A DNA stretch of 50,763 bases from CAZPMC01 sp964587755 (lineage in GTDB: Bacteria > Bacillota > Clostridia > Acetivibrionales > DTU013): contig CAZPMC010000014.1 in assembly GCA_964587755.1 (NCBI GenBank), positions 1-50,763 of the forward strand, in the 5' to 3' direction. A program made the translations under genes and the position numbers. Below are positions 33,411-42,883 of the stretch, piece after piece. Every line of letters begins with the position of its first letter. Positions within the stretch are counted from its first letter, which is position 1. Under the pieces are notes generated by a model. That model was not told where the DNA came from. It saw only the letters and a list, made by a program, of their open reading frames with translations, and made no database searches.

Positions 33411-33914
33411 ATGGACGGTATGGACATAATGAAAGTCATATTAATGCTGATTGGCTTTTGTTCATTGCTATTTCTTACATATGTCACTACCAGATACATC
33501 GGGACGAAGCAAAACAAGGCAATGAAGGGGAAGCGTTTGCATATTATTGAATCAATTTCCCTTGGTGCCGATAAGAGAATTCATCTGCTCAAAGCCGGTA
33601 AGACATTTGCTCTTATTGCAACTACATCAAAGACAATTGAATTTTTAACGACTCTGGACATGGAGGAAGATTTCCTGACGGAAGATGAGATTCCGGAAGG
33701 TGAAAATCTTTTTGATTTTAGAGAAATATTTGATAAATACATAAGCGCGTATAAAAAACAAAAGAAGTCTGAGAAAACTCAGGGAGAAGATACAGCAGCT
33801 GAAATACCTGACAGGAATCGTTTCAAATCAAATCTTAGCAGACTGAAGTTAATTGTACAAAAGGACAGATATCAGGCCAAAGAAGACGGGGTTGAAAGCA
33901 CAGATGAAAAATAA
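33411..33914 (+). CDS. fliO: flagellar biosynthesis protein FliO (FliZ)
   Basis: Single-pass membrane protein assisting assembly of the FliP ring. The membrane helix at about residues 8-28 (VILMLIGFCSLLFLTYVTTRYI) is followed by the FliO core KGKRLHIIESISLGADKRIHLLKAG and a charged tail. ATG 33411 with GGGGGA upstream is preferred to the open frame beginning at 33387. 167 aa. The 3' end overlaps fliP by 11 bases. Confidence 0.88.
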   Translation: MDGMDIMKVILMLIGFCSLLFLTYVTTRYIGTKQNKAMKGKRLHIIESISLGADKRIHLLKAGKTFALIATTSKTIEFLTTLDMEEDFLTEDEIPEGENLFDFREIFDKYISAYKKQKKSEKTQGEDTAAEIPDRNRFKSNLSRLKLIVQKDRYQAKEDGVESTDEK

Positions 33915-34674
33915 GATGAGGGGTCTTTCTATTTGTATAATAATTCTTATTATTACATTTTTCTGTGTAAATGTTTATGCTGAACCATTATTTCCGTTTA
34001 AATTTGGATTTGATGTGGAACCCGCAACCAATCCACAAGAGGTTTCATCCAGTATACAAATTCTTTTGATACTGACAGTTTTATCACTGGCACCTTCAAT
34101 TCTTATTATGATGACTTGCTTTTCAAGAATCATAATAGTTTTTTCCTTTTTAAGAAATGCCCTGGGAACACAGCAAATGCCGCCAAATCAAGTGCTGATT
34201 GGGCTTGCTTTATTCTTAACACTATTTGTTATGTCCCCGGTTATAAGTGATATTAATACAACAGCTTATGCGCCTTATAATAGAGGTGAGATTACCCAGC
34301 AGGAGGCATTTGACAATTCCTCTAAGGCTATTAAAAAATTTATGCTCAAGCAGTTCGGTGACAATGAAAAAGAACTTGCTTTTTTTGTATCTCTGGCAAA
34401 AATTGAAACCCCGGTTGAGCCTATGGAGCTCCCGCTAACCGTTGTGATACCTGCTTTTATAATTAACGAGCTTACTATCGCCTTTAAATTCGGCTTTTTA
34501 ATTTATATTCCTTTTTTAATTATTGACATGGTAGTAGCCAGTACGCTGATGTCAATGGGTATGATGATGCTTCCGCCTGTTATGATCTCGCTGCCTTTTA
34601 AGATTTTGCTTTTCATAATGGTGGATGGCTGGACGCTGATATCAAAAACACTAGTTACTTCGTTTATTACATAG
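33904..34674 (+). CDS. fliP: flagellar export gate protein FliP
   Basis: Core export-gate protein. A signal peptide (residues about 1-26, ending NVYA) is followed by four hydrophobic segments. Family signatures TCFSRIIIVFSFLRNALGTQQMPPNQVLIGLALFLT-type (split here by length limits) and IPAFIINELTIAFKFGFLIYIP are present. 256 aa. ATG 33904 overlaps fliO. ATG 33916 is possible. Upstream in-frame codons belong to the fliO region. Confidence 0.95.
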   Translation: MKNKMRGLSICIIILIITFFCVNVYAEPLFPFKFGFDVEPATNPQEVSSSIQILLILTVLSLAPSILIMMTCFSRIIIVFSFLRNALGTQQMPPNQVLIGLALFLTLFVMSPVISDINTTAYAPYNRGEITQQEAFDNSSKAIKKFMLKQFGDNEKELAFFVSLAKIETPVEPMELPLTVVIPAFIINELTIAFKFGFLIYIPFLIIDMVVASTLMSMGMMMLPPVMISLPFKILLFIMVDGWTLISKTLVTSFIT

Positions 34675-34695
34675 ATAGTGTGAGGAGCATGTGAT

Positions 34696-34965
34696 ATGGA
34701 TCAGGGAACTATAATCAATTTAGCGCAAAATGCACTGATGACTATATTGTTAGTTGCAGCTCCATTGCTTGGGCTGAGCCTGATTGTGGGTCTTGCGGTC
34801 AGCATATTCCAGGCTACAACACAGATTCAGGAGCAGGCTTTGTCCTTCATTCCTAAAATACTTGCAGTACTTGCCGGACTTGCTGTCTTTGGCTCGTGGA
34901 TGCTGATGAAGCTTGTTGAATATACTCGGAATTTATATGAGAGTATTAACCAGCTTATCAGGTAA
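34696..34965 (+). CDS. fliQ: flagellar export gate protein FliQ
   Basis: An 89-aa protein with two membrane helices (residues about 13-38 and 52-75). LLVAAPLLGLSLIVGLAVSI and TQIQEQALSFIPKILAVL are the FliQ/YscS signatures. It forms the FliPQR gate complex. It lies between fliP and fliR, with GAGGAG upstream of the ATG. Confidence 0.95.
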   Translation: MDQGTIINLAQNALMTILLVAAPLLGLSLIVGLAVSIFQATTQIQEQALSFIPKILAVLAGLAVFGSWMLMKLVEYTRNLYESINQLIR

Positions 34966-34991
34966 ATAAATTACTGTTGGAGGTTTTTTGG

Positions 34992-35777
34992 GTGACAATA
35001 CCTGCAGGACTATTATTGAATGGCTTGGAAGTATTTTTGCTGGTATTTGTGCGCATGACCGGCTTATTTGTAATTGCGCCTATTTTTGGAAGAAGAAATA
35101 TTCCGACCTATTTTAAGATAGGTTTTTCATTTTTTATAGCATTGATTCTTATTAACACAACAGCAGTGCAGGGCTTTGATAATGATATGTCAATTATTGC
35201 ATATGTTCTTGCTGTGATTAAAGAATTCCTTGTGGGTATTTCAATCGGTTTTATCGCATATCTTTCGTTTACTGCTATATATATTGCCGGAGAGGTAATT
35301 GATATGCAGATAGGTTTTGGAATTGTCAACGTAATGGACCCTATAAGCAACATTCAGATACCTGTAACCTCAAATTTGTATTTTATTATAAGTATGCTGC
35401 TTTTGTTTGCAATAAACGGTCACCAAATGATTATTAAAGCTCTTTTTGACAGCTTTGCCACATTGCCTTTGGCAGGTGCGGTTTTTGGTGCGAGTCTGGC
35501 AGACGGGCTCATGAACGTGTTTGGTACTATCTTTGCTACAGGATTTAAAATTGCAGCTCCTATCGTATCTGCGATTTTTCTGGCTGACATAGCCTTAGGG
35601 ACTGTATCCAAAATGGTCCCTCAGATGAATGTTTTTGTGATAGGTATGCCGTTGAAAATATTGCTCGGCTTTGCTGTTTTAATTATTACAATCCCAATAT
35701 TCGTATCGATTATGGAGGAGATTTTTGGTGCATCTGATGCAAATATGATAAATTATGTAAAGGAACTTGGACAGTAA
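34992..35777 (+). CDS. fliR: flagellar export gate protein FliR
   Basis: Export-gate membrane protein with six to seven hydrophobic segments. FVRMTGLFVIAPIFGRRNIP at the N-terminus and GEVIDMQIGFGIVNVMDPIS are family motifs. 261 aa from GTG 34992, which has TTGGAGGT 7 bases upstream. The ATG-like start at 34977 would include the RBS. The TAA stop overlaps the flhB ATG by one base. Confidence 0.94.
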   Translation: MTIPAGLLLNGLEVFLLVFVRMTGLFVIAPIFGRRNIPTYFKIGFSFFIALILINTTAVQGFDNDMSIIAYVLAVIKEFLVGISIGFIAYLSFTAIYIAGEVIDMQIGFGIVNVMDPISNIQIPVTSNLYFIISMLLLFAINGHQMIIKALFDSFATLPLAGAVFGASLADGLMNVFGTIFATGFKIAAPIVSAIFLADIALGTVSKMVPQMNVFVIGMPLKILLGFAVLIITIPIFVSIMEEIFGASDANMINYVKELGQ

Positions 35778-36883
35778 TGATTGTAAGAATTGATCTCCAG
35801 CTTTTTGCCGGAGGTCCGGCAGATGGTAAAACGGAGAAGGCGACACCTAAACGCAGAAGAGAGGCCAGAGAAAAGGGCCAGGTGTTACAAAGCAGAGAGA
35901 TAACGACAGCCCTGGTATTAATGTCTGTATTTGTGGCTGTCAGGGTTTTCGGGAAAAATATATACAGTCTTCTTTCTGAATATATGAAAAAGGTACTGAC
36001 TGAGTATCCCAAAATCGAAGACTTATATATGCCGGATGTTATTGTCCGCGTTTTTATTGACGGAGTTTTGGTTTTTTTAAGTGCTATCGGGCCAATATTG
36101 GCAATTGCATTGCTTACAAGCTTAATTGTAGGGTATGCACAGGTGGGGTTTATCTTCACCCTTGAGACACTAAAGCCGAAGTTTGACAAGATTAATCCAA
36201 TAAGCGGATTTAAAAGATTATTTTCGATGAGAGGTGTAGTTGAGCTTTTAAAATCCATTTTTAAAATAGCTATTATAGGATATATATCATATTCATATTT
36301 AAACGGAAAGGCTTCTGCAATTCTCAGTCTTATGAATATGGAGATTATGCAGATGGCTACCTTTATTGCTGTTACGTCCCTTAACTTAGCTATAAGGATT
36401 TGTGTGGCTTTGATTATACTAGGAACATTTGATTATCTGTATCAGTGGTGGGAGTTTGAAAAAAGCCTGATGATGAGTAAGCAGGAGATAAAAGAGGAAT
36501 ACAAACAGACAGAAGGAAATCCTGAGATTAAGTCGAAAATAAAACAAAAGCAAAGGCAAATATCAATGCGAAGGATGATGCAGGAGATTCCCAAGGCTGA
36601 TGTTATAATAACCAATCCGACCCATTATGCCTGCGCATTAAAGTATGATGCACAAGAATCATCGGCACCGGTGCTGATTGCAAAAGGTCAGGATTATATT
36701 GCAGCCAGGATAAAGGAAATTGCAAAAGAAAACGGAGTAGAAATTGTTGAGAACAAACAGTTGGCAAGAACTATTTTTGATACGGTGGAGATTGGCCAGG
36801 CCATTCCCCAGGAGCTGTATCAAGCAGTTGCCGAGGTACTTGCCTTTGTATACAGCTTAAAGGGTAAAGATAGAGCTATTTAA
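35777..36883 (+). CDS. flhB: flagellar export switch protein FlhB
   Basis: Export component that switches substrate class by autocleavage. N-terminal KTEKATPKRRREAREKGQV, four membrane segments and a cytosolic domain with the self-cleavage site N280-P281 in ITNPTHYACALKYD are intact. 368 aa. A short hydrophobic lead (MIVRIDLQLFAGG) precedes the conserved part. It overlaps fliR by one base. Confidence 0.97.
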   Translation: MIVRIDLQLFAGGPADGKTEKATPKRRREAREKGQVLQSREITTALVLMSVFVAVRVFGKNIYSLLSEYMKKVLTEYPKIEDLYMPDVIVRVFIDGVLVFLSAIGPILAIALLTSLIVGYAQVGFIFTLETLKPKFDKINPISGFKRLFSMRGVVELLKSIFKIAIIGYISYSYLNGKASAILSLMNMEIMQMATFIAVTSLNLAIRICVALIILGTFDYLYQWWEFEKSLMMSKQEIKEEYKQTEGNPEIKSKIKQKQRQISMRRMMQEIPKADVIITNPTHYACALKYDAQESSAPVLIAKGQDYIAARIKEIAKENGVEIVENKQLARTIFDTVEIGQAIPQELYQAVAEVLAFVYSLKGKDRAI

Positions 36884-36905
36884 AAATTTTAAAGGAGGGG
36901 GAAAT

Positions 36906-38930
36906 TTGAGATTAAAGGATGCTTCAATCCCGGTAATGGTAATCGGTATTGTATTGGCTTTTATAATACCTATGCCGGGTGCTTTCCTTGATGTTTTACA
37001 CGCCATCAATATAATCCTTTCTGTGATTATTTTATTAAATACAGTATATTTAACGGAACCGTTGCAGCTTTCAATTTTCCCGTCTTTACTGGTTATAAGC
37101 ACCATGTTCAGGCTTGCCCTTAATGTCAGCTCATCAAGACTTATACTAAGAGACGGTAAAGCAGGAGATGTTATTGAAGGCTTTGGAAGATTTGTTGGAG
37201 GAAATGATCTGGTCGTCGGATTCATTATCTTCGCTTTAATAGTAATTGTGAACTTTCTTGTTATTACCAGAGGAGCTGAAAGAGTCGCTGAAGTTGCTGC
37301 AAGATTCACATTAGACGCAATGCCCGGAAAGCAGATGGCAATTGACGCTGATCTTAACGCAGGCCTCATAGACGAAGCCGAAGCGAAAGCACGAAGAAAA
37401 AAGGTTCAAAGGGAGTCTGATTTCTACGGTGCAATGGATGGTGCAAGTAAATTTGTTAAGAACGATGCCATCGCAGGAATTATTGTAACAATTTTAAATA
37501 TAGTTGGAGGTCTTATAATCGGAATGGTTTCAAGAGGAGAATCACTGGAGCAGGCTCTTGAGACATACGCCATACTGACAATCGGTAATGGACTTGTCAT
37601 ACAAATACCTGCACTTATGATATCTGCAGCTACCAGCTTTATCGTTACAAGAGCTGCTTCCGACTCAGATATGAGCCAGGATTTTACCTCCCAGATATTT
37701 GGCAGTTCAAAAGTACTTACTATTTCATCTGTTCTAAGCCTGATACTTTCACTTTTTCTGCCTACCATACCATTCCTCTTGCTTGCAGCAATACTTGCTT
37801 TCCTGGCATATAATATTTCCAGACAGAAGAAGGAAGCAATTAAACAGGAAGAGGTTATAGTGGAAGAGCATGAGGTGGAGGAGATCAGAAAACCTGAAAA
37901 TGTTGTTTCATTGCTTCAGGTTGACCCAATAGAGCTGGAATTCGGATATGGGATTATTCCCCTGGCAGATGTCAACCAAGGTGGTGATCTTCTTGACAGG
38001 GTTGTGATGATAAGAAGGCAGCTTGCACTGGAGCTTGGTATGATAGTTCCAATAATAAGGCTAAGAGACAATATTCAACTGCCACCAAATAAATACCAGA
38101 TTAAAATAAAAGGCGTTGAAGTAGCAAACGGTGAAATTATGCTTGATAACTATATGGCAATGAATCCGGGGCATGTAGAGGAAGAGCTAGACGGCATTAA
38201 TACTACAGAGCCGGCCTTTGGTTTGCCTGCTTTGTGGATAACCGAGGGGCAGCGAGAGAGAGCGGAAATGCTCGGCTATACTGTTGTAGATCCCCCTTCT
38301 ATAATAGCTACTCATCTTACTGAGGTTATTAAAAAGTTTGCTCACGAGTTAACTGGAAGACAAGAGGTTCAAGTCCTCATTGACAATGTCCGTGAAAATT
38401 ACCCCGTTATTGTGGACGAGCTTATTCCAAAACTTATGACTGTGGGAGAGGTTCAAAAGGTGCTTGCCAATCTGCTAAAGGAAGGTGTTTCAATAAGAGA
38501 TATGGTTACAATTCTTGAGACCCTTGCAGATTATGCTTCCGTGACCCATGACACCGACCTTTTAACCGAATATACAAGACAGGCACTTGGCAGGGCTATA
38601 TCGAAAAAATTCTTTATAGAGGCAAACCCAAATGTAATTACACTTGATCCAAATCTTGAGCAAATAATAATGGATTCATTGCAAAAGTCGGATTCAGGAA
38701 CGTATCTGGCATTGGAACCCAGTGTTGCAAACTCAATTTCCGCAAGCCTCTCAAAGCAGGTACAAAAATTGGTGCAGCTTGGCCATCAGCCTATTGTCCT
38801 GGCTTCACCCCTGGTCCGGTTGTATTTCAAAAAGTTTGCGGACCAAGTAATTCCGGGAATTGTGGTGCTTTCGTACAATGAACTGGATCCTAACCTGGAA
38901 ATACAATCAATCGGAGTGGTAGCGGTTTAG
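36906..38930 (+). CDS. flhA: flagellar export gate protein FlhA
   Basis: Main export-gate and proton-channel component. About eight membrane segments lie in residues 1-310, with the FHIPEP signature region RGAERVAEVAARFTLDAMPGKQMAIDADLNAG. A cytosolic substrate-docking domain occupies residues 330-674. Start TTG 36906 has AGGAGGGGG upstream. 674 aa. No frame defects. Confidence 0.97.
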   Translation: MRLKDASIPVMVIGIVLAFIIPMPGAFLDVLHAINIILSVIILLNTVYLTEPLQLSIFPSLLVISTMFRLALNVSSSRLILRDGKAGDVIEGFGRFVGGNDLVVGFIIFALIVIVNFLVITRGAERVAEVAARFTLDAMPGKQMAIDADLNAGLIDEAEAKARRKKVQRESDFYGAMDGASKFVKNDAIAGIIVTILNIVGGLIIGMVSRGESLEQALETYAILTIGNGLVIQIPALMISAATSFIVTRAASDSDMSQDFTSQIFGSSKVLTISSVLSLILSLFLPTIPFLLLAAILAFLAYNISRQKKEAIKQEEVIVEEHEVEEIRKPENVVSLLQVDPIELEFGYGIIPLADVNQGGDLLDRVVMIRRQLALELGMIVPIIRLRDNIQLPPNKYQIKIKGVEVANGEIMLDNYMAMNPGHVEEELDGINTTEPAFGLPALWITEGQRERAEMLGYTVVDPPSIIATHLTEVIKKFAHELTGRQEVQVLIDNVRENYPVIVDELIPKLMTVGEVQKVLANLLKEGVSIRDMVTILETLADYASVTHDTDLLTEYTRQALGRAISKKFFIEANPNVITLDPNLEQIIMDSLQKSDSGTYLALEPSVANSISASLSKQVQKLVQLGHQPIVLASPLVRLYFKKFADQVIPGIVVLSYNELDPNLEIQSIGVVAV

Positions 38931-38934
38931 AAAA

Positions 38935-38963
38935 TTGAAGAGAATTGTCGTTTATGGTAGAAT
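38935..38963 (+). promoter_or_regulatory. candidate internal promoter for flhF-sigD segment
   Basis: TTGAAG (38935-38940), a 17-base spacer and TAGAAT (38958-38963) with TG one base before the -10 lie in the 66-base flhA-flhF gap. It could add transcription of flhF, the che genes and sigD. Confidence 0.45.
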
Positions 38964-38996
38964 TACAATATATATGGAAAGATTTGCGAGGAGCAT

Positions 38997-40178
38997 ATGA
39001 AAATACGTCGTTACATGGCAAAAAATGCACAGGAAGCAATGCTTAAAGTCAAGATGGATCTTGGCAATGAGGCTGTTATACTAAACACGCGAAAGGTTAA
39101 GAAGAAGGGTCTTGTCGGGCTTTTTTCCAAGCCTTTGGTCGAAGTGCTGGCGGCTATTGATGAGTATGGAGGACCTAGAACAGATAAGGAGACTCCAAAG
39201 GCAAGTGAAAAGTCTAATTATGTCGACAAAGCTGACAATAAAATTAATTTTGATGAAAAAGAGGAAAAAATAGCAAAACTGGAGAATAAAATATTAAATA
39301 TAGAGGGCATGCTACAAAAAATATACACTCAGCTGGGAATTGCCAATAATGCTATTACATCGAAGCAAAGGGTGGCAATGGCATCAACAGTTCCAAAAAT
39401 AACTGAGATGTTCTATGATAATTTATTAAAAAATGAAGTTGACCCGGTTTTAGCAAGGAAAATTATTGAAAGTGCTGCGTCAAAAGCAGGTACAAATTCA
39501 GGTGTAAATGATTTGGCAGCATTGTTGCAAAGCACAATATCATCTATCCTGGGAAGGCCCGATATTATAAAGACACGAGACGATGGTAAGCCGACTATTA
39601 TTATGTTTGTCGGTCCTACAGGAGTAGGTAAGACCACTACACTGGCAAAGATTGCAGCAAATTATCTGCTTAATCAAAAAAAAGCCGTAGGTCTTATTAC
39701 TACTGATACATACAGAATTGCTGCGGTGGAACAGTTGAAAACTTATGCAGAGATATTGGGGATACCTTTGTCGGTAGTATACACCGCCAATGAAATAAAA
39801 GACGCAATGAATCAGCATTCCGACAAGGATATTATTTTAATTGATACAGCAGGCAGAAGCCATAAAAACAAGTCTCATTTTGATGAGCTGAAATCTCTGG
39901 TAATGGCCACCGGTGCAGATGAAATATACTTAGTGCTTAGCGCTACTACCAGCATAAGAAATTGCAGGGAAATTCTAAACCACTATAGCTTTTTAGCTAA
40001 CTATAAGCTTATATTTACAAAGCTTGACGAAGCACCGGTTCAAGGTATTATTTTGAATGTAAAATACTACACAGGCAAAAGCCTCTCATACATTACCACA
40101 GGACAGAGCGTACCTGACGATATAGAGACAGCAAATGTTGATAAAATAGCAAAAAACCTAATTGGGAGCATAGTTTAG
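38997..40178 (+). CDS. flhF: flagellar SRP-like GTPase FlhF
   Basis: Signal-recognition-type GTPase controlling flagellar placement and number. The N-terminal start MKIRRYMAKNAQEAMLKVKM and a charged B region (about residues 55-110) precede the NG domain. G1 is FVGPTGVGKTTTLAKIA, the DTYR motif follows, G3 is LIDTAGRS and G4 is TKLDEA. 393 aa. It pairs with the downstream flhG, whose product stimulates its GTPase. Confidence 0.95.
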   Translation: MKIRRYMAKNAQEAMLKVKMDLGNEAVILNTRKVKKKGLVGLFSKPLVEVLAAIDEYGGPRTDKETPKASEKSNYVDKADNKINFDEKEEKIAKLENKILNIEGMLQKIYTQLGIANNAITSKQRVAMASTVPKITEMFYDNLLKNEVDPVLARKIIESAASKAGTNSGVNDLAALLQSTISSILGRPDIIKTRDDGKPTIIMFVGPTGVGKTTTLAKIAANYLLNQKKAVGLITTDTYRIAAVEQLKTYAEILGIPLSVVYTANEIKDAMNQHSDKDIILIDTAGRSHKNKSHFDELKSLVMATGADEIYLVLSATTSIRNCREILNHYSFLANYKLIFTKLDEAPVQGIILNVKYYTGKSLSYITTGQSVPDDIETANVDKIAKNLIGSIV

Positions 40179-41090
40179 ATGATGGACCAGGCGGAAAAAT
40201 TAAGAGAGGTCATTGAAAATCTAAGACTAAAGAATGCTGTAAACCGTGTAATTGCTCTGCCTGCGCCGGTTAAAAGAACATCCAGGGTTATTACGGTAAC
40301 CAGTGGCAAAGGTGGTGTCGGCAAGACTAATATAACTATTAATCTTGCCATTTCGTTAAGCGAAATGGGGTACAGAGTGATAATACTAGATGCAGACTTC
40401 GGACTTGCTAATATTGATGTGCTATTTGGAATAATACCGCGGTTTACATTAGTAGATGTAATTAACAACAAAAAAAATATACTTGAAGTATTAGCTGACG
40501 GTCCTAAGAACATAAGATTTATTTCCGGTGGCTCGGGCGTTGAAGAACTGATCAAGCTTGACAAAAACCAAATTTCCAGATTTGTTGAAAACATGTCTCT
40601 TTTGGACAAGCTTGCGGACATTATAATAATTGATACCGGAGCAGGATTGTCAGAAAATATTATGAGCTTTATAATGGCAGCTGATGAGGTTTTACTTATT
40701 ACTACACCGGAGCCTACTTCTATAACGGATGCCTATGCTCTTATAAAAATGGTGTCCAACAGGGATATTAACAAGAAAATTAAGATGATAGTAAATAAGG
40801 CAGACTCTGTTGCAGAGGCAAATGATGTTAATAATAAACTGGCAATGGTAGCTGATAGATTTTTAGGTATTAAGCTGGAACCGATGGGGTACATATTGAA
40901 CGATGATGCAGTTATTAAAGCTGTTAAGCAGCAGCAGCCATTTTTGTTGAGTTTTCCTAAAAGCACTGCGACAAAAAACATCCGACAGCTGTCAGAAGCA
41001 TTGACACAGAAAGGGGATGACGAAGCGCAACAGCAATACCTGGGCGTAAAGGGGTTTCTTAATAAGCTTGTTAGCATTTTGAAATCCTAA
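40179..41090 (+). CDS. flhG: FlhG/YlxH MinD-type ATPase
   Basis: MinD/ParA-type ATPase that regulates FlhF and flagellar number. An N-terminal FlhF-activating motif (QAEKLREVIEN) precedes the deviant Walker A VTSGKGGVGKTNITINLA. Walker B-like DVLFGI and IIIDTGAGLSENI follow. A C-terminal amphipathic helix (FLNKLVSILKS) may bind membrane. 303 aa. ATG 40179 follows the flhF stop with no gap; ATG 40182 is an alternative. Confidence 0.94.
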   Translation: MMDQAEKLREVIENLRLKNAVNRVIALPAPVKRTSRVITVTSGKGGVGKTNITINLAISLSEMGYRVIILDADFGLANIDVLFGIIPRFTLVDVINNKKNILEVLADGPKNIRFISGGSGVEELIKLDKNQISRFVENMSLLDKLADIIIIDTGAGLSENIMSFIMAADEVLLITTPEPTSITDAYALIKMVSNRDINKKIKMIVNKADSVAEANDVNNKLAMVADRFLGIKLEPMGYILNDDAVIKAVKQQQPFLLSFPKSTATKNIRQLSEALTQKGDDEAQQQYLGVKGFLNKLVSILKS

Positions 41091-41117
41091 ACAAGCAGAT
41101 TGTATTGGGGGATTGTA

Positions 41118-41810
41118 ATGGAACTTACACAGGTGAAGGTAGGGACAAGACTTGAGCTTGAGATTCTAGACGAGGATGGCCTTCGAACTGCACCTGTTAT
41201 GATAAGCAAGTTTGAGGGGGTTGAGGATGAAACAAATGCAATTATAGCCGCACCGATTTTCCAGGGAAAAATTTATCCGGTACCCTTAGATTCTGAGCTG
41301 GATGTTTATTTTACAGATAAGAGGGGTATAAGTAGTAAGCGTTTTAAATTTCGTGCAAAAGTCAAAGACAGGCAGACGGTAGAAAACCTTCAATATTTGA
41401 AGCTTAAGCTAACGGGGAAAATCACGACGGTGCAAAGGCGGAAATATTTCAGGCTTGAATATTTTATGCAGGTTGAGTACAGAGTTGTCGATTCTCTGGA
41501 CCCGCAGGACAATGAACACATACCGTTTAAGAAAGCACTGACCAACAACTTAAGCGGTGGCGGAATCGGCATAATGCTTGATGAAAAGTTAGATATAGGT
41601 AGTATTGTTGAGTGTATTATTAAGACAGACGAAAGCAAGCAGGTAAGATTTTTTGGCTGTGTTAAAAGATATGAGGAGAAGGAAACCAAGGGAAGGCTTA
41701 AATATATAATAGGTATTGCGTATATCAGAATAAATGATAAAGATAAGGAAGCAGTAATAAAATTTATTTTTAATGAACAAAGAAAAATGAGAAGAAGAGG
41801 ATTGGTATAG
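41118..41810 (+). CDS. ycgR: YcgR-type PilZ c-di-GMP effector (flagellar brake)
   Basis: An N-terminal YcgR-like domain (residues about 1-100) is followed by a PilZ domain. The c-di-GMP-binding residues are visible: RRKYFRLEY (RxxxR) and NLSGGGIG (D/NxSxxG). In other bacteria such proteins bind the motor and slow it when c-di-GMP is high. 230 aa from ATG 41118 with GGGGG upstream. The stretch from 41100 to 41117 contains the RBS. It is embedded between flhG and cheB. Confidence 0.88.
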   Translation: MELTQVKVGTRLELEILDEDGLRTAPVMISKFEGVEDETNAIIAAPIFQGKIYPVPLDSELDVYFTDKRGISSKRFKFRAKVKDRQTVENLQYLKLKLTGKITTVQRRKYFRLEYFMQVEYRVVDSLDPQDNEHIPFKKALTNNLSGGGIGIMLDEKLDIGSIVECIIKTDESKQVRFFGCVKRYEEKETKGRLKYIIGIAYIRINDKDKEAVIKFIFNEQRKMRRRGLV

Positions 41811-41812
41811 GC

Positions 41813-42883
41813 ATGAAGCGGAATATAAGCGTATTGGTGGTTGACGATTCAGCCTTTATGCGCAAAATATTGACAGACATTTTGGAGAGTGCCGGTGATA
41901 TAGACGTAAAAGCCACTGCAAATAACGGAGTAGATGCCCTGGAAAAAGCAAAGGCCGGAAATTTCGATGTAATAACCCTTGATGTGGAAATGCCTTATTT
42001 AGATGGTATAAGCTGCTTAAAGGAACTTCAAAAAATAACTGACTCTCACATTATAATGCTCAGCAGCCATACCATAAGCGGGGAAAAAGCTACGATTGAT
42101 GCATTGGAAGCAGGAGCCATAGACTTTATTACAAAGCCCGCCAGTTTATTTGATATAGCGGGAGAAAAGAAAAAGAAGGAAATAATCGAAAAGGTGCGAA
42201 TGACAAGGAACATTCGCAAAAGAGTTGTAAAGCAAAGCAAGGCAAAACCTGTACCAGTGCTGGTTAATACTGAGAAAGAAAATCGCAGATGCGAAGAATT
42301 GAGAGCTCTAATTGCAATTGGTACTTCTACCGGAGGTCCAAAGGCATTGCAGACTGTTATACCTAATATACCAGGCGATATACCTGCTGCTGTGCTAGTG
42401 GTGCAACACATGCCAGCCGGTTTTACCAGATCCCTGGCTGAAAGGCTGAATATGTTAAGCTCTCTTGTTGTAAAAGAAGCTGAGAATAATGAGGTAATAA
42501 AACCTGGACATGTATATATAGCACCTGGGGATTACCATATGGAGGTTCATAAAAATGCATTAAACGTCCTTTATATAAAACTTACACAGCTACCTCCTGT
42601 TGGAGGGCACAGGCCATCAGTAGATGTGATGATGAACTCAATTGCATCTACCAACTTCCCAAATGTAATTGGAATAATAATGACGGGGATGGGCTCAGAT
42701 GGAAGTGAAGGAGTTACGAATATAAAGAACAAAAATAAGGGCATTATCATTTCTCAGGATGGAAAATCATGTATTGTGAATGGAATGCCCCAATCGGCAA
42801 TCAATACCGGAGTTGTGGATGAAGTAGTACCTCTGAAAAAGATTGCGGAGGTAATTGTAAAATACTTGGGGGTGGATCAATAA
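41813..42883 (+). CDS. cheB: chemotaxis methylesterase CheB
   Basis: Protein-glutamate methylesterase/deamidase for chemoreceptors. A receiver domain has D11/D12 and phospho-acceptor D57 (ITLDVEMP). The catalytic domain has the Ser (IGTSTGGPKAL), His (VQHMPAGFT) and Asp (GMGSDGSEG) triad motifs. 356 aa. It overlaps cheA by one base. No cheR is present in the window. Confidence 0.97.
   Translation: MKRNISVLVVDDSAFMRKILTDILESAGDIDVKATANNGVDALEKAKAGNFDVITLDVEMPYLDGISCLKELQKITDSHIIMLSSHTISGEKATIDALEAGAIDFITKPASLFDIAGEKKKKEIIEKVRMTRNIRKRVVKQSKAKPVPVLVNTEKENRRCEELRALIAIGTSTGGPKALQTVIPNIPGDIPAAVLVVQHMPAGFTRSLAERLNMLSSLVVKEAENNEVIKPGHVYIAPGDYHMEVHKNALNVLYIKLTQLPPVGGHRPSVDVMMNSIASTNFPNVIGIIMTGMGSDGSEGVTNIKNKNKGIIISQDGKSCIVNGMPQSAINTGVVDEVVPLKKIAEVIVKYLGVDQ

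Noticed and set aside
35710..36258. 182-codon open frame on the - strand
   Set aside because: It is antisense to flhB, which is intact and conserved; no support for expression.
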